A stretch of DNA of 64,000 nucleotides from Kordia periserrulae (GTDB taxonomy: Bacteria > Bacteroidota > Bacteroidia > Flavobacteriales > Flavobacteriaceae). This document shows, one piece after another, positions 45,291-53,705 of this stretch. Location: positions 1 to 64,000 of the forward strand of contig NZ_QBKT01000009.1 of assembly GCF_003054265.1 (NCBI RefSeq). Direction: 5' to 3'. The translations under genes and the position numbers were made by a program. Below the pieces are notes generated by a model. That model had not been told where the DNA came from and did not search any database. It worked only from the letters and a program-made list of their open reading frames with translations. The number at the start of each line of letters is the position of its first letter. The first letter of the stretch is position 1.

Positions 45291-45354
45291 AAGTATAGTT
45301 CTTTAAAATCTAACTTATTAATTATCTGTTTTCAAGAGTTTTAGATGAATGAAA

Positions 45355-45476
45355 TCCGCTCGGGTATAAAACATAAAAACTTGTAATCCTCTAAATTACA
45401 AGTTTTTACAATTCTAGTGACCCCAAGCTTTCAAAGTTCGAACTTTTTGGTGGAGGATTTGCGGGAGATTGGGTTG
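45355..45476. repeat. Island repeat R2: terminator module plus 52-bp core
   Basis: 45355-45417 begins TCCGCTCGGGTATAAAA and contains hairpin AAAAACTTGTAAT/ATTACAAGTTTTT (45375-45407). It is a diverged copy of the sequence downstream of tRNA-Arg (52978-53040). The 52-bp core follows at 45418-45469, sharing TGGGTTG beyond it with R3. It ends the STAND cassette and also serves as its terminator. Confidence 0.85.
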
Positions 45477-45588
45477 TTTTTCTTGAATATTACTGCTTTT
45501 TAAAAATTTCACCTCTTTGTAAGAGATTTTGTATTTTTATAAAAATAATTTCTGTTCTAAAGTAAACTGATAAATATTAAAATAAAAT

Positions 45589-47336
45589 ATGGGACAATTC
45601 AGAGATATATCAATTAAAAATGTAATTGAAGACTTAAATCAAAGTTATTTTTACCTGATATTCAAAGAGAATATGTTTGGTTGCGTAAAGCAAAAGAAAA
45701 GAAAATTGAACAACTTTTCGATTCCATTTTAAGAGGTTATCCAATTGGCTCATTTCTTTTTTGGAAACTTAAGAAAGACGATATTGAAACAAATAAAGAC
45801 GCAAAAGAAGATTCTGAAAAATTAAACTTTCAATTATACAAGTTCATTGAAAATTATGATCAAAGAAAAACACACAACGAAAAAGTAAACATAGAACAAA
45901 TAAATTCCAATGATTTATCCATAGTGCTTGACGGTCAACAAAGATTAACTTCACTTTATATTGGACTTAAAGGAACAAGAACTCTAAAAAAGCCCAAAGC
46001 ATGGTGGGATAATCCTAATGCATTTGAGGAAAAACAACTTTTCTTGAATTTAAGATACAAACCAAATGAAGAAAGTCCTGATGATAATTTTAATTTTGAT
46101 TTTCTTCCCAAAAACTCAGTTCCAAAAATTGATGATAATAATTATTGGTTTAAGGTAGGTAACATTCTTGAATTAGGAAGCATAGTTAGCTATGCAAGAG
46201 AAAATAATCTTTCGGACTACGAAGCGGAAATACTTGAAAAAATGAAAGATGCTTTTTGCACTAAAAGTTTAATTTCATATTTTGAGGAAACTGAAAAAAA
46301 TCTAGATAAAGTTTTAAAAATTTTTATTCGTGTAAATAGCGGGGGAACACAATTATCATACTCTGACCTTTTAATGTCAATTTTGACTGCAAATTTCTCA
46401 ACTGACATACGGGATTTGATGAATAAATTTGTTGATTCGCTAAAGGAGCAAGGCTTTGGAGTAATGGGAAGAGATCAAGTACTGAAAACTTGCTTACTAT
46501 TGACTGAAAGCAATCACATTTTCAAACTAAAAAGTTTCAGTAAAAGTAATATCAATAAGATTGAAGATAACTGGGAAGAAATTACTGAAACAATTTTCAA
46601 AACAATAAAATTATTAAAAGAATTTGGTTATACAAACCAACTTTCTTCGGCTTACATTTTATCAGCTATTGCATATTACATTTTCAAAAAGAAAAATATA
46701 GATCAAGAAGACAAAACTGAAATACTCAAATTTGTGCGAAACGCACAAATCACAAGTTATTTTACGACTTCTTTAGACGGTAAATTAGAGGTTGTTGCTA
46801 AAATCATAAGAACAGCTGAGAATTTTTATATGGTCAATAATAAATTAACTGTAAGTAAAGTACAACCTTTGAAAATATCAAGTGATGATATTGATCGAAT
46901 GATGAACTTTCAATATGGAAATCCAGCAATTCTCCCAATTTTGCAAATATTATATCCAAATTTAGATTACAAAAATTCGACTTTTCACATAGATCATATT
47001 TATCCTAAATCAAAATTTAAAGTAAATAATGTAGAATTGAACGAGAACTACCTCACAGAAGCAAATTTTCTTTACAATCTTCAACTTCTTCAAGGAGAAG
47101 AAAATTTAGCTAAAAAAGCAAAAGACCCAGAATTATGGTTGAATGAGCATTTTTCAAATAATAAAGAGCAGATTATAGCCTATAAACAAAGGAATTATAT
47201 AGACCAAAACTTTGAACTTAATTGGACTGTTATAAAGGAGTTTGACGAATATCGAACCGAAAGAATAAAATCTAAATTGAAGGAAATATTGTTGACAGAT
47301 AGAAAAGCAGAAGTGTCTAATAGTTCTAACTCTTAA
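45589..47336 (+). pseudogene. DUF262/DUF1524 (GmrSD-type) restriction-like protein, frameshifted
   Basis: The natural start is ATG 45589 (GQFRDISIKNVIEDLNQSYF). One T is missing from a run (5 T at 45648-45652; 6 would restore the frame). Downstream, the family sequence PDIQREYVWLRKAKEKKIEQLF continues in the other frame to 47336 (about 582 aa if repaired). DUF262 catalytic motif DGQQRLTSLYIGL is intact. The C-terminal HNH-like HIDHIYPKSK and NLQLLQGEENLAKK match DUF1524. Such proteins are nucleases that restrict modified or phage DNA. A downstream TTG (45681) could give a 551-aa truncated protein. This could be a pseudogene, a phase-variable gene or a sequencing error. Confidence 0.75.
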
Positions 47337-47368
47337 ATATTTAAAAATCATATTATTATATAAAACTA

Positions 47369-47490
47369 TCCGCTCGGGTACAAAAATAAAAAACCTGTAA
47401 TCTTTTAAATTACAGGTTTTTACAGTTTTTGTGACCCCGAACCTTCAAAGTTCGAACTTTTTGGTGGAGGATTTGAGGGAGATTGGGTTG
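47369..47490. repeat. Island repeat R3: terminator module plus 52-bp core
   Basis: 47369-47431 differs at only about four positions from the region downstream of tRNA-Arg (52978-53040), including hairpin AAAAACCTGTAAT/ATTACAGGTTTTT (47389-47421). The 52-bp core follows at 47432-47483 and shares TGGGTTG with R2. Both carry GTGACC at the junction. Confidence 0.88.
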
Positions 47491-47507
47491 TTTTTTGAGA
47501 AGTTCCT

Positions 47508-48902
47508 TTAATTTTTATTAAACTCAGTTAATTTTTCATTTACTTCATTTCTACTTTTAACATCTAGCTTTTTATAGATATTGCTTACATGAAATTTTAT
47601 AGTATTTGTTGAAACAAACAGCTTTTCAGCTATTTCACGATTTGTCATTCGTTCATGAATACATTTTAGTACTTTTATCTCTTGCAAAGTTAATGTAGTA
47701 TTACTTAATTCGTTTTCTTCAAGTAATATATAGAACGAATCAATACTTGTTCCTTTTTGATTCTTTGACAATAGCAATTGTAACTCAGAAATTTGTTTTT
47801 TATGTTCTTTATTTAAAATATCTAAACGATATGATATTGCATACGTAAATATTAACATATCAATCATACTAGCTAATTTTAAAAAAAACGTTTGCCCATT
47901 ATTAGGAATCAATCCAAAATCATAAGAAAATAAAAAGTGAAAACCAAAAGTTATAAGGATTGTATAGCCTAAAATATAAAAACGTGCAAATTTTACTTCC
48001 CCCATATAAACAACACATACAATCCACGTAATTGAAAAACTAGACATGGCTACAGTATCTGCCATAATGTAAAAAATAAAATCACCTGTAACTATATGAC
48101 TAATTTCTAATAAACTCATTAGTGTCACTAGTCCTATTGCATATCTTTTGAACTTAGGCACATAGTCTTTAAAATTTAAGAAAGTAAATGAAAAAAGAAA
48201 CATGGTTATCTCGGTTAGTAAGTGAGAAATACCCTCGATATCTATGATTGTGTTTATTGGCAGAATCAAATTCATAGTGCCATCATGATACAAAATAGCA
48301 ACAGTATATGAACATAAAAATATTAGGTAATACAGGTATACTTTTTCATTAAATTTTATGTAGAAAAATAAGTTGCATATTAAAATAGCCAATAAAAAAC
48401 CATAATATGTTCCAGTAAAAAGGTTATATAAAAAAGTATGCTCAAAATATTCTTCAGTCGTATATATCCGTAGAGGGAAATTAGCCTCTTTGCAAAAAAA
48501 AACCTTTAAAAAAATTTCTGTTGTATTATTTTCTATGTCAACCGAAAAATTTGGAAAACGATTCTGTTTATTTTGCTGTAGATTATAATTATTTTTTATC
48601 TCGTTTACATATAAAAGACTATTGCCCTTCCTTTTATAAATAAGAATTTCTTCAATATTATGAGTAGGTATTTCAACGATAATTTTATTTACATCAATAC
48701 TTTTAATTATTACTTTAAACCAATAATTACCATTTTTTAAACCCAAACTTTCTGATTGGGGTATTTCTTGAAATTTAGATTGAAGAACAGAACATTTTAA
48801 AGTGTCATTATCAAAAGATAAAAATTTGATTTGGCAGTTAATTTTTTTTGCCATTGAAATAGAACAATAAAACAATAGTAAAAGTAAGCTGATTTTTTTC
48901 AT
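47508..48902 (-). CDS. 7TMR-DISM membrane sensor with LuxR-type DNA-binding domain
   Basis: 464 aa. Signal peptide, an extracellular 7TMR-DISM type-2 beta domain (~25-160, ENNTTEIFLKVF), seven membrane helices (~165-370), a short coiled linker, and a C-terminal LuxR/GerE helix-turn-helix (TLQEIKVLKCIHERMTNREIAEKL, STNTIKFHVSNIYKKLDVKSR). One-component sensor coupling an outside signal to transcription. Divergent from the LytTR gene at 49109; both probably regulate the DUF2589 genes in the same cassette. Confidence 0.85.
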   Translation of the reverse strand: MKKISLLLLLFYCSISMAKKINCQIKFLSFDNDTLKCSVLQSKFQEIPQSESLGLKNGNYWFKVIIKSIDVNKIIVEIPTHNIEEILIYKRKGNSLLYVNEIKNNYNLQQNKQNRFPNFSVDIENNTTEIFLKVFFCKEANFPLRIYTTEEYFEHTFLYNLFTGTYYGFLLAILICNLFFYIKFNEKVYLYYLIFLCSYTVAILYHDGTMNLILPINTIIDIEGISHLLTEITMFLFSFTFLNFKDYVPKFKRYAIGLVTLMSLLEISHIVTGDFIFYIMADTVAMSSFSITWIVCVVYMGEVKFARFYILGYTILITFGFHFLFSYDFGLIPNNGQTFFLKLASMIDMLIFTYAISYRLDILNKEHKKQISELQLLLSKNQKGTSIDSFYILLEENELSNTTLTLQEIKVLKCIHERMTNREIAEKLFVSTNTIKFHVSNIYKKLDVKSRNEVNEKLTEFNKN

Positions 48903-49108
48903 GATAAAAAAAGATTGATAGTTTTTCTTGTTAAAATAAAGCTACAAACCTTCTCTATAAAACAAGTATAATTACCTGTTTTGCTACTCTACAGGTAGTA
49001 AAAACTATACTTATTTTGTGCAATGTGCTAGAAAGTCTATTCTATTACAATCATATGTTTTGTAGTGATCTGTATAATTTTATAGTCTAATACACAAAGA
49101 GTGTCATT

Positions 49109-49441
49109 ATGAAATATATTGACTATTTAATTATTAAAAAACAACAGGCACTGTGTAAAGTACTAATAGCCAACATAATATACATTGAGGTAGAAGATAA
49201 TTATAGTACTATACACACAATTTCCAACAAGTATTTGGTACAGAAATCTTTAGTAAAATTGAAAGATCTTCTGAAGCACAAAAACTTTGAGCAAATTCAT
49301 AGAAAATATTTAGTCAACTTTGATAAAGTACAAAAAATTGACTTATATGAAAACTTAGTATATCTAAATCAAAACTATGTAGTTAGTTTAAGCGAACGTT
49401 ATAAAAAGCAATTGATTAGTAAGTTTGATGTCATTAAATAA
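49109..49441 (+). CDS. Stand-alone LytTR DNA-binding protein
   Basis: 110 aa, essentially one LytTR domain: NIIYIEVEDNYSTIHTISNKYLV, FEQIHRKYLVNFDKVQKI, VVSLSERYKKQL. No receiver or membrane domain, so it is not a classical response regulator. It lies between the divergent LuxR-type sensor and the DUF2589 genes, which are likely targets. Confidence 0.88.
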   Translation: MKYIDYLIIKKQQALCKVLIANIIYIEVEDNYSTIHTISNKYLVQKSLVKLKDLLKHKNFEQIHRKYLVNFDKVQKIDLYENLVYLNQNYVVSLSERYKKQLISKFDVIK

Positions 49442-49660
49442 TACTTTTTTTACGCTTGCATAGTAAATCAAATACGTTCGTCAACCCAAAAACAACACTT
49501 ATCCATTATCTCTCATACTTCACTAATAATTTAAAGAATTTTACTCCAAGTTTAAGAAGAATATATCATATAAAAGACGTCTATTTTACTTCAACCAAAC
49601 TTAGGGCGTGAATCCGAAAAGCCAATTATTAAATAGAGTAGGAATTTAAAAATTAAAAAA

Positions 49661-50326
49661 ATGGCAGATTCTAAAGCAATAGTATCAATGGCTCAGCAGT
49701 TTACAGGCTTACCCATTGACAACCTTATTGGAGCACCACTTATGGCAGCTGCAACAGCTAACAATGCAATGGCATTAACCCAAACACGATTTTTATTAGA
49801 TACTTGTTTTGAAGCAAAAAATGATTCAGATCAGTTAATTCCAATAATGATAAAGATGGAATTAGTAAGAGGCGTTATTGGACAAAAAACAGATAATAAT
49901 GATAACTCAGTTACACCAATTATTGAAGAAGTCAAAACTACCTTTAATTTACCTTTATTAACCATTGTGCCTCTAAACTCTTTGGCTGTAGATGATGTAT
50001 ATGTGAAGTTTCACATGGAAGTTAAATCAAGCTATTCTGAAGATACTAGTAAAGAAACTAGAGATCAAATGAAAGCATCTGGTTCGTTTGAGGCTAAAAT
50101 GGGTTGGGGACCACTTAGTGCAACTGTGAGAGGAAATGTTTCAAAGGAAAGCTCTTCTGTCTCAAAGGAAGATACACATTATTCTAAAGAAAACTCAGCA
50201 GAATATGATATAAGTGTTCATGCTAAACAAATCCCTTTACCTGATGGTGTAAAAACAATAATTAATGCATTTACACTCGCTATTGAACCAATTCAATTAG
50301 GCAAAGATGTAAAACAAGATAATTAA
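49661..50326 (+). CDS. DUF2589 family protein A
   Basis: 221 aa, no signal peptide or membrane helix. It has the DUF2589 pattern of a short helical start (AIVSMAQQFTGLPIDNLIGAPLMAAATA), then LPLLTIVPLNSLAVDDVYVKFHMEVKSS, and a Ser/Lys-rich middle. Ends in INAFTLAIEPI. Function unknown. An AAATAGAGTAGG motif 30 bp before the start recurs 31 bp before the last gene of the group (51259). Confidence 0.72.
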   Translation: MADSKAIVSMAQQFTGLPIDNLIGAPLMAAATANNAMALTQTRFLLDTCFEAKNDSDQLIPIMIKMELVRGVIGQKTDNNDNSVTPIIEEVKTTFNLPLLTIVPLNSLAVDDVYVKFHMEVKSSYSEDTSKETRDQMKASGSFEAKMGWGPLSATVRGNVSKESSSVSKEDTHYSKENSAEYDISVHAKQIPLPDGVKTIINAFTLAIEPIQLGKDVKQDN

Positions 50327-50393
50327 TAGCTAATCAATCTGTTTGGTCGTAATAATCAATTACATGACCGAACAGATTTAATATTTACATAAA

Positions 50394-50597
50394 ATGAAAA
50401 ATAAAATAAATTGTCCTGTATGTGAAAAAGGGGAAATTCACTTTGATCTTAATTTTTTAGTGACAGGAACTAGTTTTTCCTGTTCTTACTCAGATTGCTT
50501 GACAACTATTAAGCTCCCTAAAGATAGCCAGCACTCTGTCAAATCTGTACTCGAAGGATTAAAAGAGATTAGTTTACAAAAAAAACAATTAATATGA
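50394..50597 (+). CDS. Small zinc-ribbon protein of the DUF2589 cluster
   Basis: 67 aa with C7/C10 (NCPVCEKG) and C30/C35 (FSCSYSDC), a likely zinc knuckle, and a helical C terminus (SVLEGLKEISLQKKQ). Its stop overlaps the next start (ATGA), so translation is coupled. Function unknown. Confidence 0.65.
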   Translation: MKNKINCPVCEKGEIHFDLNFLVTGTSFSCSYSDCLTTIKLPKDSQHSVKSVLEGLKEISLQKKQLI

Positions 50598-51154
50598 AAT
50601 TAGATAGCTTAGTGAATTCCATACAAGCAGCTGCAATAGCTGCTAATGAAGCATTACATGATAGAAATAAAAACCTTATCAATTTATATTTTGATAAAAC
50701 AGATGAATTAACTGAAAGAGAAGTTAAAAATAAAATCTCTAAAAATAATAACCTTGCACCTGAAGATGTTGAAAAAATAATGTCTTCCCTAGCATCAAGT
50801 TTTCTTGATAAAATCAAAGGAAATTCAGAAAAGTTAATTCCTAAAATGGTTACGGTTCAATTTCCCCGTGAAACAAATAAAGGACCTGTTGTACATGATG
50901 TACATGTACCGCTAATTACATTAGTCCCTTTAAGTTTGACAGAAGTATCTAACATAAAATTTAAAACAGATATTGAAATTAAAATAATAGATGATGAACT
51001 AAACCTTTCTTTCCCTGCTAAAGATAATAAGGAAACCTCAGATAAAACTTTAACCAATATAGAAATCAATATAGATAAATCTCTTCCTCCTGAAGGACTA
51101 CGAAAACTTATCGAAGGTTATGAAAGAGCGCTAAGAGCTCAAATACCTGGATAA
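50594..51154 (+). CDS. DUF2589-like protein B
   Basis: 186 aa. Similar plan to the 49661 product: an N-terminal Ala-rich helix (LVNSIQAAAIAANEALHD), then VPLITLVPLSLTEVSNIKFKTDIEIKI and a final helix (LPPEGLRKLIEGYERALRA). The paired ITLVPL/TIVPLNSL strands support homology to protein A. Translationally coupled to the zinc-ribbon gene. Confidence 0.62.
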   Translation: MKLDSLVNSIQAAAIAANEALHDRNKNLINLYFDKTDELTEREVKNKISKNNNLAPEDVEKIMSSLASSFLDKIKGNSEKLIPKMVTVQFPRETNKGPVVHDVHVPLITLVPLSLTEVSNIKFKTDIEIKIIDDELNLSFPAKDNKETSDKTLTNIEINIDKSLPPEGLRKLIEGYERALRAQIPG

Positions 51155-51258
51155 GTAAAGACTAATTTTAGTTCACTAAATGTTGTAGTTATAAAATCAG
51201 GACACTATCCAAAAAACCTAATTACAAAATAGAGTAGAAAAATTTAAATTTTAACAAG

Positions 51259-51723
51259 ATGATATATAAACAACTAGATATTAACTCAGTAAAAAATAAG
51301 AGCTCAAAACTTGTTTCTTTTTTAAATCACAAATTAAAAAGCTTAGCAACTCATTCAATTAATATAATTTTTTTAGGAGAAACGCATAATAATCAAATAG
51401 ATCAAACGGTAACAAGAGAACTTTTAATAAATCCTCCAGTAGTAACTCCCAACGATACAAGAATAATTTTAGAAAGAGGATTGAATCAGGTCTATAATGT
51501 ATTTAGCGCTTTGACTGATCAAAGAACTGAACCTCATTTGAACCTAAATCGGCAAGAAAGAAGTGATTTAATAGCAAAAATGGTTTTGACAGCAATCAAG
51601 CAAGATGATAAAAAAACAATTTATATTGTTTGTGGTGAAGAACATTCAAAAGAAATTTATGAAAGTTTAGATAAACAAAAAATTGAAAACTCAATTTTTA
51701 TTTCAAAACCATCCGTAGTCTAA
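51259..51723 (+). CDS. ChaN/TIKI-like (GExH) fold protein
   Basis: 154 aa. NIIFLGETHNNQID at ~36 and IVCGEEHSKEIYE near ~130 fit the two GExH-type motifs of the ChaN/TraB/TIKI superfamily (haem-binding or metal-dependent hydrolase-like). It is much shorter than typical members, so it is a minimal or divergent form. No signal peptide. The shared AAATAGAGTAGA motif (51228) suggests it belongs with the DUF2589 genes. Confidence 0.5.
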   Translation: MIYKQLDINSVKNKSSKLVSFLNHKLKSLATHSINIIFLGETHNNQIDQTVTRELLINPPVVTPNDTRIILERGLNQVYNVFSALTDQRTEPHLNLNRQERSDLIAKMVLTAIKQDDKKTIYIVCGEEHSKEIYESLDKQKIENSIFISKPSVV

Positions 51724-51907
51724 ATTAAAAATGTAAATTAGAGGATGACTTGTCAGAATAGTAAAGCATTTTCACTGTAATCGCGACGAGATTATTACTC
51801 CTTGTTACTTTACAATTCACTACTACGAATAAGAAACTACGAACTTTCACTATTATTCTTTTGTTTTCATTACAAATCTTGAACGTTGTTCAGCTTTGCT
51901 CTAAAAA

Positions 51908-51940
51908 CAAGAAACCACGTCAATTTGACGTGGTTTCTTG
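51908..51940. terminator. Terminator-like hairpin before repeat R4
   Basis: CAAGAAACCACGTCAA (51908-51923) and its exact complement (51925-51940) form a very stable stem. The following bases (cttaattt) are T-rich, and the minus-strand side also has a T run. It sits 7 bp before R4. Confidence 0.75.
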
Positions 51941-51947
51941 CTTAATT

Positions 51948-51999
51948 TGGCCCCGAACCTTCAACGTTCGAACTTATTGGTGGAGGATTTTAAGAGGAT
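51948..51999. repeat. Island repeat R4 (52-bp core, diverged)
   Basis: TGGCCCCGAACC, then a mutated palindrome AACGTTCGAACTTA and GGTGGAGGATTT, ending AGAGGAT. Same length as R1-R3 with about ten differences, so it is an older or decayed copy. The flanking gap 51724-52150 has no gene. Confidence 0.8.
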
Positions 52000-52150
52000 A
52001 AATGCCTTTCTTTTAGATTATGACTACTTTTAAAGGTGATCATAGGTTTTTATAAGAAAAAATTATTAATTTTAAAGAAGTAAAAGAAATTTCTATTGTA
52101 CTTACTTTAGCAACAATTTATTTATTACGTTGACTACAACAATATTTTAA

Positions 52151-52945
52151 TCGTACATATTAAGCCTGACTACACTTATTGTATTCACAGTTTGGTTTCA
52201 CTTTGGTGAAAAAGTTCATTTAAATCCTATTCTTAAAATAATTTCAACAGCGTTGATTTCACTTGGCATATACAGATTTATTGCTTACATATTTTTACTC
52301 TTACTCAAAAATATTCGATTTATTAGAAAATTTTTCTTGGATCCAAAATATCTAGAGGGAACTTGGGTTGGATTCTATATTGGATCAAATAATCAAGTAA
52401 AGTTTATAGTTGAAAGATTTGAACAAGATTTGGAAATATTGAGAATTCGTGGAACCGCTTACAATGATCAAAAAAGATTTCATACTTCTTAGATTTCTTT
52501 TCCCGCAAATGTGGATGTTAAAAAAGGGGAGTTAACATATATGTATGAGCTAAAGGGAATAAACGAAGTTTCGAATGGGACAGGAATAGTATTTTTTAAT
52601 TTTCATCGTAAAAATAAAAACTCAGCCCCCAAATTGATTAAAGGTTTTTCCGCTGATCTTCACAATAATGAAATAAGAACAAAGTCTATTGAATATAAAT
52701 TATCTGATTCTACTGATTATATAGATTCTGATGCTATAGAAAAAGCGGTTGAATTTTATCAAGAAATAGCTCATACCTTTAATCATCTAAAGCGGCTAAT
52801 AATGTGCATAGTTAATTACTTGCTGATTTTCCAGCGAAAAAATCAGCAAAAATTTTCAATAGATTATGTTATTTTATTATTTTTTGCTAAATACAACCGA
52901 AACAAACCACATGCTAGAACGTTACTATTTAAATCTAACCTTTAA
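52151..52945 (+). pseudogene. Two-TM, beta-rich effector-like protein, degenerate
   Basis: One reading frame runs from 52151 to 52945, broken only by TAG at 52490-52492 (after HTS; one base from TGG, Trp). There is no good start: the frame is closed by TAA at 52148, so the 5' end is also damaged. It encodes two hydrophobic helices (LTTLIVFTVWF; IYRFIAYIFLLLL), then KYLEGTWVGFYIG, FERFEQ-type strands and PKLIKGFSADLH. The plan of two membrane helices plus a beta-rich soluble domain recalls CBASS effectors of the Cap15 type; the link is weak. No cyclase gene is nearby. Confidence 0.5.
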
Positions 52946-52977
52946 GCTTCTAATAATTAATTCCTTAGAAGACACTG

Positions 52978-53040
52978 TCCGTTCGGGTATAAAAACAAAA
53001 AACCTGTAATCTTTTAAATTACAGGTTTTTACAATTTTTG
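52978..53040 (-). terminator. tRNA-Arg terminator and module shared with R2/R3
   Basis: Directly downstream of tRNA-Arg on the minus strand. Hairpin AAAAACCTGTAAT/ATTACAGGTTTTT (~52998-53030) with T tracts on both sides, bounded by TCCGTTCGGGTATAAAA. Near-identical copies occur in R3 and R2. Confidence 0.85.
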
Positions 53041-53114
53041 TGACCTCGGCAGGATTCAAACCTGCAACCTCTTGAGCCGTAATCAAGTGCACTATTCAGT
53101 TATGCTACGAGGCC
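53041..53114 (-). tRNA. tRNA-Arg (anticodon ACG)
   Basis: Minus-strand cloverleaf: acceptor GGCCTCG/CGAGGTC (one G-U), anticodon stem CTTGA/TCAAG with loop TTACGGC (anticodon ACG), T arm GCAGG-TTTGAAT-CCTGC. 74 nt, CCA not encoded. Its 3' end GGTCAC is the junction where R2 and R3 diverge, marking it as the likely insertion target of the island. Confidence 0.94.
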
Positions 53115-53132
53115 TTTTGTTCTTTGCGGGTG

Positions 53133-53163
53133 CAAATATATTTGTTTTTAGTGTAATTACAAA
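53133..53163 (-). promoter_or_regulatory. Promoter of tRNA-Arg
   Basis: On the minus strand TTTG (53163-53160), 19 nt, TATATTTG (53140-53133): an exact consensus match, 18 nt before the tRNA 5' end. Confidence 0.8.
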
Positions 53164-53238
53164 TTATAAACTGTAAAAATTGCTTTTTCTCAAAAAAAAG
53201 AATGCAATTCAATTCGTTTTCAGATACATACAAAAAAA

Positions 53239-53391
53239 TCAATCCAAAGCATTGGTCGTAACGTAATAACGCCAGCCAATAATCGCGAGTTGGAATTTAG
53301 ATGCTTTGCTCAAATCCAACTGCTTTTTGGAAAAAGAAGGTAATAACACCTTATTCAATTTTGCCAATATTTTGAAAAATGATTTTTTCAT
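53239..53391 (-). CDS. Conserved small flavobacterial protein
   Basis: 50 aa: begins MKKSFFKILAKLNKVLLPSF, then SKKQLDLSKASKFQLAIIGW and ends RYYVTTNALD. Basic helix followed by a helix ending IIGWRYYVT, a pattern I recognise from many Flavobacteriia genomes without an assigned function. It marks the return from island to core on the right side. Confidence 0.65.
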   Translation of the reverse strand: MKKSFFKILAKLNKVLLPSFSKKQLDLSKASKFQLAIIGWRYYVTTNALD

Positions 53392-53475
53392 TCGTTAAAA
53401 ATAGCAAAAACAATTCAATCTACCTTTTTAAAATACACATAGTACTAAGTTTATGTACAACGGTATTATTACCAT

Positions 53476-53498
53476 AAAAAAAGCGAACCGAAGTTCGC
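53476..53498 (-). terminator. Terminator of the RiPP precursor gene
   Basis: On the minus strand GCGAAC-TTCG-GTTCGC, a stem with a stable UUCG loop, followed by T7. Confidence 0.85.
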
Positions 53499-53525
53499 AA
53501 TTTTTGTATGAAGTATGCAATACTT

Positions 53526-53705
53526 TTACTGATCGTCTTTCACACACCAAGGCTCAATCGAATTTCCACACAAATTTGGATCGCATGAATAACCACATTG
53601 AGAATTGCATTGCGATCTTGACATTCCTCCTTTTAATTTTCTTTCATTAAAATTGGCAATGGACTTTTTACTTAGTTTCAACAATTTTAGATTCTTTTTT
53701 TTCAT
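53526..53705 (-). CDS. Double-glycine-leader Cys-rich peptide (RiPP precursor) 3
   Basis: 59 aa. The leader MKKKNLKLLKLSKKSIANFN, then ERKLKGG, resembles flavobacterial class I lanthipeptide-type leaders. The core is Cys-rich: SQCNSQCGYSCDPNLCG and a final EPWCVKDDQ (five Cys). The leader differs from those at 15137 and 15538, so it is another subfamily. No LanB/LanC, radical-SAM or C39 transporter gene is adjacent. Confidence 0.72.
   Translation of the reverse strand: MKKKNLKLLKLSKKSIANFNERKLKGGMSRSQCNSQCGYSCDPNLCGNSIEPWCVKDDQ

Noticed and set aside
41813-51999. R1-R4 as functional tRNA or tmRNA genes
   Set aside because: They contain a T-loop-like GTTCGAA and a CCTCCACCA, but no cloverleaf or full acceptor stem can be drawn; only resemblance to 3' ends.
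41800-53100. A conventional prophage or integrative element
   Set aside because: No integrase, transposase, capsid, conjugation or replication gene was found in the island.
53453-53650. 65-aa plus-strand frame opposite the third precursor peptide
   Set aside because: It is antisense to the GG-leader peptide gene and crosses its terminator; no protein-like features.
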